From NCBI GenBank assembly GCA_008828725.1, contig MEHQ01000511.1, forward strand, positions 36,543-100,542: a stretch of 64,000 nucleotides of DNA, read 5' to 3'. How positions within the stretch are numbered: position 1 is the stretch's first letter; each line of letters begins with the position of its first letter. A program made the translations under genes and the position numbers. The stretch is from Saccharina japonica (lineage: Eukaryota; Sar; Phaeophyceae; Laminariales; Laminariaceae). Under the pieces are notes generated by a model. The model was not told where the DNA came from. It made no database searches and was given only the letters and a program-made list of their open reading frames with translations. Positions 47,570-59,069 of the stretch are shown piece by piece.

Positions 47570-49570
47570 TCCCCCCCGCTTACCCCGCCGCGAACGCGTG
47601 CGGGGGCAGAGAGAGAGGAGCGAGAAGTAGGCAAATTCTTGGATTTTGGGTGGCATGTCGAGCATTTCTTTGAATCTTGAAGGGGGGGGGGGTAGTCACA
47701 AACACAAAGCGGTGACTTTTTTTAAATATGTGCACAGTAGTAGTAGCAATCACATTTTGTCACTGGTCAGCCCTTTGTGTCGTTTGCATGCTCGAGCACT
47801 CCTTTGAATCTTGACAGGGGGGCGGTAGCGCGCAAACACAAAGGGGTGACTTTTTTAAAAGAGGGTTGCAGTGCGCAAACCCAAAGGGGTGACTTTGGTC
47901 GGGAGATTTCACAGCTGATGACGTGTTTCTCAGTAAATTATTAATAAGTGCAGCAGTGGTATCGTGTAGGAGTCACATACATGTTGTCAGCCTTTTGCAT
48001 CGTTACTTCGAAGCTCTTTGGAACTACGCGCATGACGAGTAGTACGTGTCGATCGATACAGCAGTACGTACATCAGGTATGTACCATTACCTCGTACGAG
48101 TAAGTGATCTGTACGAGTTCCCCTGCTTATCTCGCCGTGAACGCGTCGGGGGCAGAGACAGACAAGCGAGGAGTAAGCACGCGATCTTGGATATTGGGTA
48201 GCATTCTCAAGCATTTCTCATTTCTTTGAATCTTGACAGGGGGAGTGGTAGTGCTCAACTACAAAGGAATGCTTTAAAAATAATATTATAATAGTAGTAC
48301 GAAGATACTTGCCTTTTTTTGTCGGGTAATACATAAGTAGCTCTTGACAGGGGGAGTGGTAGTGCAACTACAAAGGAAATGATTGTTAAAATAATAGTAG
48401 TCGTACGAAGATACTTGCCTCTTTGTGTCGGGCAATAAATAAGTAACTGTTGCTAGGTGGCAGGGAAGGGAGATGCAGAAAAATCGCCTGGTGCTACGGT
48501 TTCCGCAAGCCTGTAGGGGGCAGATAGGTACGATCTGTACGTTCCAAAAAATAATTACAATTGATTGTTCAACGTATTCAGCATTTTATTAATAAATAAG
48601 CAAACAACAAGCCATCCCCTCGCAAATAGATGTTGTATGCATTTTTTACTCTGTGATATTCGTATAAAAGGAGCAGGAATATTTGTGAGCCCTTTTTTTG
48701 GGGCATTGAACACCGATAAAAATTACCGCGCTCCCACCCGGACCTGATCCCCACCCGGATCTGATCCCATTTGGCACCCTGCTCCCACCCACAAGGTGTT
48801 GAAATATAATCAGCCCTCCGCAGAAGCCGCCGGAGGCCGAGAGCGCGAAGCGCGAACCATAAATCGATAGCTCGATGCGCAAACCGTCCTCCTACGTATC
48901 GGTGTTGGGATCAGGGATCTTGGTGCACGACGAGTACACATTAAAACCTATATAAAATAATAGCTGGGTGTGCAGTAAATTTCCACCCAGATTTCCACCC
49001 AGCGGGGTGCACGGTATTTTTTCGCATTGAACATATAGTAGTTTAGTTGTGGTAGTGCAAAGATCCTAGCTTTTTATGAAAATAATTACGTTATTCAACG
49101 TTCATGTAATAAATAATAAAAAACGAGAAAACCTGCCATCCCCCAGTAAATTGATTTTCTACTGCGACACTCATATACAAGAAGCGGGGACATTCGTGAA
49201 CCCTTCATTATAAAAATAATTACGATTGTTCAATACTAACAAAAAAAGCAGAAAATCGGCCATCCCCCCGCAAATAGGTTTTGTACAATTAATAATATGA
49301 CACTCACACAAAAGAAGCTGGAAAGATAGGTGAACCTTCAGTATAATAGGTCGCTGAACACACAGTAGTAGCAGCAGTACGAAGATCCTAGCTTTTTATT
49401 GTTGGAAAATGAAAAACATAGTTTTTTTTGCTGGGTGTTTTCACAGGCAAAATGGTAATAATGTGGTGCTGCGGTTTCCTGAAGCCTGTATCGGGGGGAT
49501 AGGTGCGATTTATACGTTCCAAATATTCCTAATTAATTACAGTTACTCAACGTATCCACCATGTAGATTG
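47570..49570. repeat. Field of degenerate local duplications
   Basis: Several units recur. GAACGCGT..GGGGGCAGAGA to TTTCTTTGAATCTTGA occurs at 47590-47680 and 48130-48240. GACAGGGGGAGTGGTAGTGC plus CTACAAAGGAA occurs at 48236 and 48345. TACGAAGATACTTGCCT occurs twice. Motifs ATAATTACRATTGTTCAAC, GCCATCCCC and TATACGTTCCAAA recur at 48.5, 49.1-49.3 and 49.5 kb. Spacing is irregular, between 110 and 550 bp. No coding frame is preserved across units. Confidence 0.65.
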
Positions 49571-50151
49571 GTGGAGACAATACCAATTTGCCGCATATAA
49601 GCTGGGTACGAACTGCGAACTGGCTACACATGCACTTCTAATAATGCACTGCTGCTGTACGTACTGTTGTGCTGTTATATACTGCGAGGCTATATTTATA
49701 GCAGCTGCAACCCGAGCACGAAAATTTTGCTTTTTTTTCAAAAAGAGCAACAGTCACTTTAGCGACAATTCCTTTTGCGTTCATCGTGGTTTTACGTTGC
49801 TGTTGTACTTCTTTCTGCGCATTTCATGCGCTGACTTCCAGCTAATGGCAACGCATTCAATGCCAGTAACGTGTGTTGCAACTACTCGTATGCTTGCTTT
49901 ATTTGTTGTCAACCTTTGTCTCCTGATAATTCATGAATTCGGATGGAACCCTTGGCATTCCTTTCAATTTCTTTTTTCGTTTATGTCGGATGGAACAGTT
50001 CCAACTCCTTCCCTGCCCTACCCGAAGCATGGGTGCCGGCGAATGCCGGCACCCATGCGGAGCCCTTGTACATACACAAATAGACACACACTTCTTGAAT
50101 TCTACAGCAGCCTCAGATTGTGTCCCCCTCATACGGGATGTACATCCTATA

Positions 50152-50275
50152 CATGAGGACATATAAAATCCGTAAGTACGCGCGATCGAAGTATTACACT
50201 CAGCTACTCGTAGCTCGTACGAGCAAATATGAGTTTCGACGAAATCCTCGAGCTCACAGCTGTTGTTTTTTTAAT
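50152..50275 (+). repeat. Duplicated segment with TATA-like word and MSFDEILEL start, copy 1
   Basis: It contains ATGAGGACATATAAAATCCG, GCGCGATCGAAGTATTACAC and then ATGAGTTTCGACGAAATCC followed by TCGAGCTCA. The same order recurs at 50640-50760, in part at 46337-46440, and inverted at 57660-57750. After the short MSFDEILEL frame the sequence becomes T-rich. Confidence 0.65.
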
Positions 50276-50639
50276 TTTTTAAATACGTACCAGGTACTCC
50301 TATATATATACACCAGTATATGGGATTCACCAGTCAGTAATTAATGTGTTATTGTAGTGTGCGGAGTAGTGCCGGTATTATTGTTGGCTGGCGCATACCG
50401 GGACTGTTATATTAGCGGCGACACTATACTGACTGTTGTAATTAGCACGCATGTCTCGTCACACAGTCAGTCCGTCAGTCCCCATCAATTCGTAAAGCCA
50501 AAGGATGCGAAACATAAACTGTCCCTGTCGAAGATGCAGCCCGGCTTCCGCGGGAAAACGATGGATACACGAACTACGTACTGTACAGTAGTAGTTAGGT
50601 GTGGTAGAAGAGTATTTTGTCAAGTATGATAATACGAGT

Positions 50640-50760
50640 ATCATGAGGACATATAAAATCCGTAAGTATGCGCGGTCGAAGTATTACACTCAGCTACGTA
50701 CGTAGCAACGATGAGTTTCGACGAAATCCTCGAGCTCATTTTCACAGCTGTTTTTTTTTT
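50640..50760 (+). repeat. Duplicated segment with TATA-like word and MSFDEILEL start, copy 2
   Basis: It is about 90 per cent like copy 1 by eye: ATGAGGACATATAAAATCCG, GTCGAAGTATTACACTCAGC and ATGAGTTTCGACGAAATCC, followed by a run of T. The ATG is kept here and in copy 1 but is ATA at 46391. Confidence 0.65.
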
Positions 50761-51321
50761 TTTTTTTTTTCTCGTATTATGTATGAGACGACCGTGCACT
50801 TTTTTTTTTTTTTTTTTTGTCGTCTCACACTCTCACTCGCTTTTACTTTCCAGCTCAACCTGGCTCAACTCGTGTATCAAAGAAGTTTTACCCTCCATCG
50901 ATCTTCTGGACAAGCCGTGGTATCACAAGATTGGTGTCTTCTTCTGTAATCTGCAAACCAGGCCAGAAACTTGTTGTCCCCAAGATACGAAGAAGTACAG
51001 TATGGAACCCCCCAAGATACGAGTCACATGCTTGTATGTGTGAAAATGAGTTGCTGCGATTTCCTGTAACCGTTACTTGATTATTTTAAGATTTTTCGCG
51101 AAAAAGATCGTACGGCATTCCATTCCGCCGCATTTTGGGAATGTTCTTGTCATACATTTATCCGGATATCCGGTCACCACACTCGCTCGCTCGCTCGCCC
51201 TGGGAGGCGACAGGAGCATGAGCAGTAGTGTGACAGCTCATGTGTAGCTCCCACTTGCGCCATCGAGGCTCCAGTAAGACCTTATCATTGGCATCACACT
51301 GTTGTTGTTGCTGCTGCAAGA

Positions 51322-53682
51322 ATGGGCGGAGATGACGATGTGCAGCAGCAGCAGGTGATGGTGGGGAACAACGACAAAGCTGCTCCTCCTCCTCCTACTA
51401 CTACTACTACTACAGGCTCCTCCCCCCCCCCCACAGCAGCAGGAGTAGTAGCAGCTCGAGAAACCAAAACAGCTCGCCGAAAGGGTAATAAAAGCCGACC
51501 ACAGTCGGCTCCCTCCAAGATATCCAGGAACCTCAACGCCAACCCCAACCCTAACAATAATGCCGCCGGTGCTGACACCGGCGCGAGACCTCGCAACAAC
51601 AACAACAGGAAGCTTGGCAAGGCCAGCCGGCTGGGCTCGAGGATGCGCGAAGACGTCAGCAACCCTCGTTCTTCGTCTACCCCAGCTCTGCATGCGACGA
51701 TGTCGACGACGACCAATACTAGCGGCGGGGGCGCAAACAACATGAACAACAACGGCGATCCTACTCTTGTCGAGCTGGACAAGGGGTCTACAGCCACCGC
51801 TGCTGCTGCTGCTCCTGTGGTCTTGGGGGTGGGGGCAGATGGCGACAATGCGCCGTCGAGTGATACCACCACGGATGATCAGCGGCGGCTGCAGCTGCAG
51901 CAGATGGAGCTCAGGAATCAAGAGCTTATGTCGCGCTGCCGGCATCTGGAGCAGCGCTGCGCGCATTTTGAGTGTTGAGTGTACTGCTATGTACGACTGC
52001 ATGTATGTACGTATGTGCTGCTGCTTGCTGTGCTGTAAAAGTAAGATCCACGCGGACGAAAAATCCCGTTGATCGAAAACGCATCGAGAAGTATCATACG
52101 AGATCTTCAACAACGACCCGTCGGTTAACAACTAACCGTAGAATTGTTACTGCTGTAAGCTTCGGCGACGTACGGTATGATATGATATCTGGGATAATTG
52201 AGTTCGTACACACCTACTGTAGTAGTAGTAGTAGGTAACGTAATGAGCTGTACCAGTATATACGCGCATGTATACCTCCACCCAATGGAGAAACGTTATA
52301 CTAATCTAGGCGTAAATATAAGGACCGGCTTGTCTCCGTAACAATGTTTAAACTGTCCTTATATTCCCGCCCAGGATGGTATGAATAATGATGTATGATG
52401 CATTCATCATGACATTCTGCTTCGTACGTACCTGGTACAAAATAGTATTTTAGTATATTATTTTGCCTTCCGACAATGTGCAGGGCATTTATTCATTCAG
52501 AATGAAAAAGCGGACACAATTCGTCGAATACCACCAATCTCATCCAACCAATTCTCCTTCCCTTCGCATACTCAATTGAATACGCACTACAGTACCACCC
52601 TTTACCCAAATATTGTACCTGCTACATATATACAGTCATTATACACTCGTTCGTATTCTATTCATACGATTCTGTACGGCACGAACTGACACCGTTCGCT
52701 CCGTTTCCTCTAACCTGCGTTGCTTTTATTTTTTTTGACGCACCGGCAGTCGATGTCGACGCCAACAAGACGGCGCTCGTTTCCTACAAAGCCGAGGTTC
52801 GCGCCAAGTCCATGGCGGTCAGCAAGGCGGAAATCGTTTTGAACGAGGTGTGCGCGGCGATGGCAAGCCGCCTCGGGCGGGTGGACGGTGTCGCCATATC
52901 ACCCAACAAAGGGAGAATTCTGCTCGAGGTGCGTACAGCAGCAGTGATGTTATTAAGGTGTTACCCTACTGCCCTACTGAGCTATATGTCTCCCTGGTTC
53001 CCCAGGTAATGAATCGAAGTGGGTAGGTCAACGAAGTGGGTAGGTCAACGCATGGCCGTATACGGTACCGAAGTCCCAAAGATCCCGCCGTTCAGAGGGG
53101 GGGGGTGTACTCGATATTATATCCATACATGGCTGTAGTCGTATGACCATAGACCCAAGGGGGGGAGGGGGGCGTACTCATTTGTTGCTTGCCTTAGTCA
53201 TTTGGCCATCGACCACGCATCCCTTTCGAGACGGAGGGGGGGGGGCGGGGGGTACTCCATGTCGTGCAGCCGGCCGTAGTCATATGAGGGGGGGGGGGGG
53301 GGGGAGGTTCATAAGGAATTACCTTGGCTGGGAAATGCGATCCATATTTTTACAAGACTCCCCGCCTGCCCCCCCCCATCCCCGCCTTCCATGAAGGTGC
53401 ACGAATCCCCCGCGGAATTCGCGGCACAGATTAAGAAGAACACGTTCCTGCAGCTGACGAAGTGGGAAGTCGACCGTGCCGCTCTCGAGGCGCTGGCGGA
53501 ACGCGCCGGCGCCGAGGCGGCCGTGGCAGCCAGAGTGCACGAGGCGGAGCGCGCCGACTTGTCGGCCCACGTAGGCCGACTCGAGGAGCGAATACAAGAG
53601 ATGGAAGGCGTTAACGCGCAGCTGGCGGCTGACGCGGGGGCGGCCGCGGAAGAAAGGTAACGCCTGTCTGTGTATATACCGG

Positions 53683-53730
<48 letters not shown>

Positions 53731-55743
53731 CTGTAGGGAGTACAGAGCAAACAGGCGTTATTGTGTTATCCGAACGGGGGGGGGGGTTCCAAGCATTTGG
53801 GAAGGGATTCGTATTGGAAACTTGCCATCGACCTCTCACTTCTCTGTCGGTCCCTGAGGTCGGGCTTTGGTACAAACAACAGTTTGTCCCAGCCCAGCGA
53901 AAGGAGGTAGGTAGGCGCGGGTAACAACAGATATGCGGCCGTTTTTGTTTTCGTCGTCGGCCCGAATGGATATGGTTGATTGTGCGGTTTTCCATGATAT
54001 TGTCTTTGTTTCCAGTAGGGGCGTGCACATTGCGGACAAGTCCGTTTTTTTTCCAACCCATTTTATTTCGCCTGGGCTCATTCATAAAACAGTTATTTAT
54101 ATAGTTTCCCATCCCATTTATTATCTTCGCACTTCTGTCTTTCTCCCTCCCTAGTCGTAACTCAGATCCGGGGTCACAAAGTAGGCTCCTCTCCCTCCTC
54201 CCCCACTACGGTTCTTGCCTCGATTTTTATCGCGCAGAGGGTTCAGCCTTCCCAACGCTCGTCGATCTTCATCGAATTTTGCTAACTCACGCTCTCGCGC
54301 TTTCCGCTAGTCAAGATATTGCGAGAAAAAAATCCTACGAGAATGCACTCGGGGGGGGGGCTCGAACTCACGATCTTGACGCTAACAAGCTTCGTGGTTA
54401 CCTGCTAGCCAACCGGGGCGACCGGCGATAAAACAGTGCCTCGATGAAATCGTCGACCAAATTATGTTTTTTCTGCACTGCACTGCACTGCAGCACGGTA
54501 CTCTATATAGTACTACTGTACGAGGGTTAGGGTTAGAGTTAGGTACTGTAGTAGCCCAAATTTCATCTGGAACAAGTCAGCCCGTTGCGCTATTTTATGA
54601 GACAAACTGAACAAGTTTTTATCTCTCTCTCTCTCCCCCCCCTCCCCCCGACCCCGCCAACCCCCCCGCCCCCGTTGGTGCCCCTTGCGGACATCGCTAG
54701 TCGTCGGAAGTACCAGATCGTTTCTTCGGCGAAGAGTGGAGTCTGCAACGAACTCGAGGCCGCGGAAGCACGGAACAAGCAGCTCTGCCAAGCGGCTGTG
54801 GACAAGGAGAAGGAATTCCAGGTTTTCTGACACAGGCTGAAAGTGGCTATACATGTATAAGGAAATCATATAATTGCACGACAAAAAAGACGCCCTCGGA
54901 GGCGACAGCAAAGACAGCAGTGGTGGGTGTCTTTTGTGGAACCGACCGCAAGCACGAGTAGAGTGATCCAGCTCGTTGTTGTCGTTCACCCCCCCCTTCA
55001 TCTGTTTTCTGATTTCCCCTCGCAGTAGTAGAGTCGGCGAAGAACGCCGTTTTAATGATGGAAAACTATGGAGGAGATCGCACACGACTGCGTGGGCTCG
55101 GGGCACATGTGTGTGTGTGTGTTTTTTTGTTTTTGTTTTTCACAAACCCAATCTCAACGATTTCCTCGAATTGATCTCGTATGATAGAAACATTATTCGC
55201 TTTGTCCGGCAACGCAGACACCATTTGGGCGTCGATACCCGTACAGAAGGGTTCCTCACATTTTTCCGACCACGTACCTGAACCAAACCTCTGCCCCCCC
55301 TCTTATATATATTATTGTATATATATATATATATGTCCGACCAAGTCCCTGAACAAACGCGGCGCAATAAACCTTGACGGCCTCTCGGCTCTTGTGCCCG
55401 GAAAAAAAAGGAATTTCATTTTGGTTTCTTTATTCCTATCGCAGGCCATTACCTATGCACTCGTATGCTGTACTGCTGTCGTAGGCTTGATTTGGTGTTC
55501 GGTACACCTACACCTGCCTGCTTCCATGCGTCAACGCTGTGGCAAGACAGCTAGCTTTTTGGAGCAGAACTTGCATCACTCTTACCACCGCCTGCAAGGG
55601 CAGGGCTGCGATTCAAGCAAGGACAGAGGCAAGCAAGTAACGCCATTTTTTTGTAAAACCCGGCTTTCACACGCACAGGCCGAGCTGGATCGCTTCATGG
55701 AGTACCCCAAAGCTGCCGAGAGCATGGCAGAGGAGTTAGACAA
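51322..55743 (+). CDS. Unrecognised coiled-coil protein, at least 5 exons
   Basis: No family was recognised. Supported exons: 51322-about 51970 (start ATG; low-complexity Thr/Pro/Asn/Ala-rich, ending in a coil, LQLQQMELRNQELMSRCRHL), 52750-52928 (VDVDANKTALVSYKAEVRAK), 53397-53656 (QLTKWEVDRAALEALAERAG and a long Ala/Glu coil), 54701-54821 (RRKYQIVSSAKSGVCNELEA) and 55672-55741 (AELDRFMEYPKAAESMAEEL). Phases 2-3-4 agree: exon 52750 ends in phase 0, exon 53397 ends AG and exon 54701 completes it. The exon 1 donor is unresolved: GTTGAG near 51976 would suit the phase. The donor after 54821 (GTTTTC) is weak. The last exon ends either at a TGA (55745-55747) or at a GTGAGC donor starting at 55744. 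Heptad-like charge patterns suggest a structural or adaptor role, not an enzyme. Introns contain a MITE, PG fragments and an antisense SINE. Confidence 0.55.
52303..52377. mobile_element. Small MITE, AATCTRGAC family, copy 2 (coiled-coil gene intron)
   Basis: Left end AATCTAGGCGTAAATATAAG plus GACC; right end CTGTCCTTATATTCCCGCCC plus AGGAT. The arms pair over about 25 bases. Confidence 0.72.
53096..53310 (+). repeat. Alternating PG-1 and PG-2 fragments with G-runs
   Basis: In order: a PG-1 end (TGTACTCGATATTATATCCA, GTAGTCGTATGACCATAGAC), a PG-2 unit (GTACTCATTTGTTGCTTGCC to CTTTCGAGACGGAG, 53158-53240), another PG-1 end (TACTCCATGTCGTGCAG) and a final G-run. Each unit begins with G. It lies just before the coiled-coil gene exon at 53397. 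Confidence 0.75.
53683..53730 (+). repeat. (TTG)n microsatellite
   Basis: About 16 TTG units lie about 25 bp after the donor of exon 53397-53656 of the coiled-coil gene. Confidence 0.9.
54105..54424 (-). mobile_element. tRNA-derived SINE, copy 3 (in coiled-coil gene intron)
   Basis: On the minus strand the head is GGTCGCCCCGGTTGGCTAGC with B box GAGTTCGAGCCCC, followed by the family body (GACCCCGGATCTGAGTTACG) and the GGGATGG end. It lies antisense in the intron between exons 53397-53656 and 54701-54821. Confidence 0.82.
54523..54543 (+). repeat. Short interstitial telomere-type tract
   Basis: AGGGTTAGGGTTAGAGTTAG, slightly degenerate, lies in an intron of the coiled-coil gene. Confidence 0.65.
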
Positions 55744-56207
55744 GTGAGCTTTTTGTTTTGTTTTTGTTTGTTTTTTTTGTCTTTTTCCCGCCTGTTTGTT
55801 TCGGTTTCAACCATAGTGGATGGTCGGTGCAAAATGGAACCCACTACGTACCACTGTCACATTGCCCGACTGGAAAATATTGGAAGCATGTATGATACGC
55901 CAAGCCCAATTTGCCTTGCTAAACTTTGTGACTTAAACATGCTCAAACTTTACTTCTAATTTTTTTCTTTGTCCGGAGCTATTTTATTGTAGAAGCTATA
56001 TGATATAGTGCAGTGCAACGTGTGAACGCAAGAAAAATAACGCCGAACAAAAAACAAACGGGCTTGGGCGAGTCGTAGTGCGTGCGCGCGCGCTTCCTTC
56101 CGAGTTTCAGAAGATGAAAAACAAAACAAAAAACTTGCCCTGTCTTGTCTTGTCTTGTGCACCCACCTGCAACCGCGAAAAAACCGCGTATCATATCGCT
56201 TCCTCGA

Positions 56208-56712
56208 TGAGGGGGGGGGGGGGGGGGGGGGCCTGTACTCATGTTGTGCACGGCCGTAGTCATATGACCATAGACCCTCGCATCCCTACAATGCCGGGAC
56301 GGAGCGCGTTGGGTTTTCACCAACCAGGCAGACATTGCTTGCACCAAGCGCGAAACGCCGTGAGGTATTGGGCGAGTCGCATGGAGGGTGAGCTGCATCC
56401 TGCTAAGAACCGCCTCTGAGGCGGACTTGCATATGGACGACAGCTTCAATGAGTTAATTTAATTTCTGGTGTGGCCACTTCCGGAGACAGCAATGGGTTT
56501 TACTATGTAACTGCCTCGCGGACGCCTTACCATATTAACACTACGTGATACGACCATTCCCCTTGTGCGGAACAAAGGTTCTCCACCCCGCACAAATTAT
56601 CTACTCGACCGCCAGCTTTGGTGACCGCCAAAAAAAATAACAAAAAAAAACGGCACCCTGGTTGTCTAGCTCACGCAGCGAGTGGCGTGTTTTACAGCGT
56701 CGTTGCCAACCG
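56208..56712 (+). mobile_element. Poly-G-anchored repeat PG-1, long copy B
   Basis: It starts in a G-run of about 22, continues through TGTACTCATGTTGTGCACGG, and extends to the CGACGCCAACCCA end, where a second G-run begins. It matches copy A over about 490 bp and copy C over about 300 bp. No terminal inverted repeat or target duplication is obvious. Confidence 0.85.
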
Positions 56713-57042
56713 ACGCCAACCCAGGGGGGGGGGCACCTTTGGCTTTCCTAAAAATAAGGCGTTCTTCCCAGAAAGCCGACTGAGGGTAAAAATCTCCCAT
56801 TCACTACATGCAATGGTTGCTGAGCTGGCAAAACGTAAAAAAAAATGTGACCAAAACGAAACATGTACATACCATACCGCCTGTGGTGGTGCACACAGCG
56901 AAATATTGTCAGTCGTCGAACCGAAGCATCACGCGGTTGCTGCTGCTGCTGCTGCTGCTGCTGCTCCTAATAGGATGTACCAGGACATGCTACTTTTCTA
57001 CTCTGTGCCAGTACGAGGTATTGGTCTACAGCAACATACAGG

Positions 57043-57164
57043 AGCGGGGGGGGGGTGTACTGATGTCGTGCACGGGCCGGCCGTAGTCGTATGATCATAG
57101 ACCCTCGCATCCCTACAATACCGGGACGGTTGGGTTTTCACCAACCAGGCAGACATTGCGAGGG

Positions 57165-57216
<52 letters not shown>

Positions 57217-57290
57217 GTACTCACTCATGCCGTGCACAGCCTGCCGTAGTCGTATGACCATAGACCCTCGCTTCCCTACAATGCCGGGGG
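57043..57290 (+). repeat. Two consecutive PG-1 fragments separated by a long G-run
   Basis: The first fragment (57043-57160) has the TGTACTGATGTCGTGCACGG start and continues to CCAACCAGGCAGACATTGC. A G-run of about 50 (57164-57215) follows, then a second TGTACTCACTCATGCCGTGC fragment. A non-template-like G expansion sits exactly at the repeat boundary. Confidence 0.75.
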
Positions 57291-57865
57291 GTGAGTTTCG
57301 CGAGAGTGTTACATGGGGAGTGGGGGCTTGTCAACGGGATCTCGCGAGAGGAGTTAGTTGTTTTTACCCCAACCGCCAGCTGCCAACCGTCGAACCTTTT
57401 TTTCGTGATAATTTGAGTGATGATGATGCGATTGCCAGGTTCGGTGGTTCAGTTCGTGAAGGACGGATTAAACTCGGTTTTAATTAATTTAAAAGTAGTG
57501 ACGCATAATAACTGGCCCCGTAGTTCACATCCGGAACTATAAGAAAAGCGTACTCACGGGCTCGGGACTCGGGAGGCTATTCTACTTCATTCAGCAAGTA
57601 ACCTCCCCTGCCTGATACTACTTATTCTACAGAACCTGGTACATATTTATGAAAACTAAAAACAACAGCAGCTATTAATAGCTGTGAGATGGAGGATTTC
57701 GTCGAAACTCATAACTTTTTGCAAGCTGTGTGCACTACCTGATATTATGTCACCAGGGGTATCATATAAAGGGTATAAGGGTATGTTATACCTGGTATGT
57801 ATGTAGGTAGCCCTGTAGTTTCTTGGGGGGGGAACTGCTGTGCAAAAGGTTTTGAGGAAAAAATG

Positions 57866-57939
57866 CGGGGATAGAGAGGCTCGAACTCTCGACCTTCTGC
57901 TTATGAGACAAACGCTCTAGCCGACTGAGCTATATCCCC
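57866..57939 (-). tRNA. tRNA-Met (CAT), copy 1
   Basis: This is a 74-nt cloverleaf on the minus strand. The acceptor stem is GGGGATA/TATCCCC, the D arm GCTC/GAGC, the anticodon loop CTCATAA (anticodon CAT at 57903-57905) and the T arm GAGAG-TTCGAGC-CTCTC. The T arm and CTCATA loop resemble plant elongator tRNA-Met. A T-run terminator follows on the minus strand. The discriminator base reads G, where A would be usual. Confidence 0.92.
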
Positions 57940-58846
57940 CCCGCATGGTCAGTCCCAAGGTTAAATGACATCTGAATTTCGCGATATTCCACGGCTGCTT
58001 TGTTTGGCTCGCTTGGACAGGGGGCCAGCAGACATATGCATACATACGTTGTGTCCTGAAGGGAGGACTGATGATGCAGGTACAGTATAGTAAATTATAC
58101 AACATTCCTGTAGAAAAGTTTGTCCTGGCCGGATTTCTTGTATGATATGATAATGGGTGCGTTCTATATACACTACAGGCAGTACTACGTACAACAACAG
58201 CAGCAGTGTACTCGTAGTAAAAAACAGTACAAAACGACTCCCGAGTTTCTTTATTTTTCTGTTACTACTACTACATACTGCTAATATTTTACTGGCTTTC
58301 TTGTTAGTGTTCATTTTCTCAGTACTACTTTAAGCTTTAAGTAGTAGGTGTACTATCATCGGGTCCTATCGACAAAGGGTTGATCTCCACATCATCTCAT
58401 CATCATGTAGTATGTGAAGTTATAGCTAGGTTAATGATTTCTTCGTATTTGGCTTACTTGTTGTTTGCTTTTCGTTGAAGCTTTCTTCTTTCAACTAAGT
58501 TTCAACTGTAAATTGTTTTGACCTGGACATTCGGGGAGGGAAAATTATATACCTGGAATACACTTCGAACTACGTAGTAATGGATCTCCAACTATAATTA
58601 ACTGCTGTGCATGACGATGATAGTCGGGAAGTTCGGCAGAGAGGTGGAGGATGACGACGGCGGCGATCATACACGAACGATTACATTGTTTATCGCCCGT
58701 ACTACACAATAGACTCTGTAAAAGCATACGATCTCACAGCTGCTGTCGTCGTGTTTTATTTTTTATCTACGAGTGAGTACGTATAAATACGACATATCAT
58801 TCATACGGTCAAGCGAGAAACGTCCACACTACTTGGAAAAAAGGTG

Positions 58847-58920
58847 CGGGGATAGAGAGGCTCGAACTCTCGACCTTCTGCTTATGAGACAAACGCTCTA
58901 GCCGACTGAGCTATATCCCC
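58847..58920 (-). tRNA. tRNA-Met (CAT), copy 2
   Basis: Same 74-nt sequence as copy 1, 907 bp away, with a CACC plus T-run terminator on the minus strand. Confidence 0.92.
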
Positions 58921-59069
58921 CCCGCACGGATATACGAAGACTGGATTGAGTGCATTTTTAAAACTCGTTGACTGGCATCGTGACCGTGAGTTCGAATCTC
59001 ACGTCCACCACGAATGAAATTCGCTTTTTGAGAAAAAGTGAGTCTCCCATGTCGCCAATATTCCGATAC

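Larger units (their letters stand above)
38228..51321. other. Repeat-rich interval between endonuclease III and the coiled-coil gene
   Basis: No gene with recognisable similarity was found. Contents in order: GACCC repeat (39255), foldback element (39787) with flanking GATC repeats, SINE (40761), a probable pseudogene (42503-43084), MITE (43884), PG-1 copy C (44480), G-run (44820-44842), MSFDE-type duplicated segments (46337, 50152, 50640) and the local duplication field at 47570-49570. The promoter of the endonuclease III gene should lie just above 38228. Confidence 0.5.
55748..57865. other. Repeat-rich interval without a recognised gene
   Basis: It holds PG-1 copy B (56208-56712), a (TGC)n tract at 56937-56964, two PG-1 fragments around a G-run of about 50 (57043-57290) and an inverted MSFDE-type fragment near 57660-57750. 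A possible further exon of the coiled-coil gene after an acceptor at about 55817 (reading WSVQNGTHYVPLSHC) is too weak to annotate. Confidence 0.45.

Noticed and set aside
51238-52131. 297-codon minus-strand frame
   Set aside because: It is antisense to the coiled-coil gene first exon; it lacks recognisable features, and the plus strand has the phased downstream exons.
58964-59015. Isolated tRNA-like T arm (GTGAGTTCGAATCTCAC plus GTCCACC)
   Set aside because: No matching acceptor strand, D arm or anticodon arm was found upstream; probably a B-box remnant.
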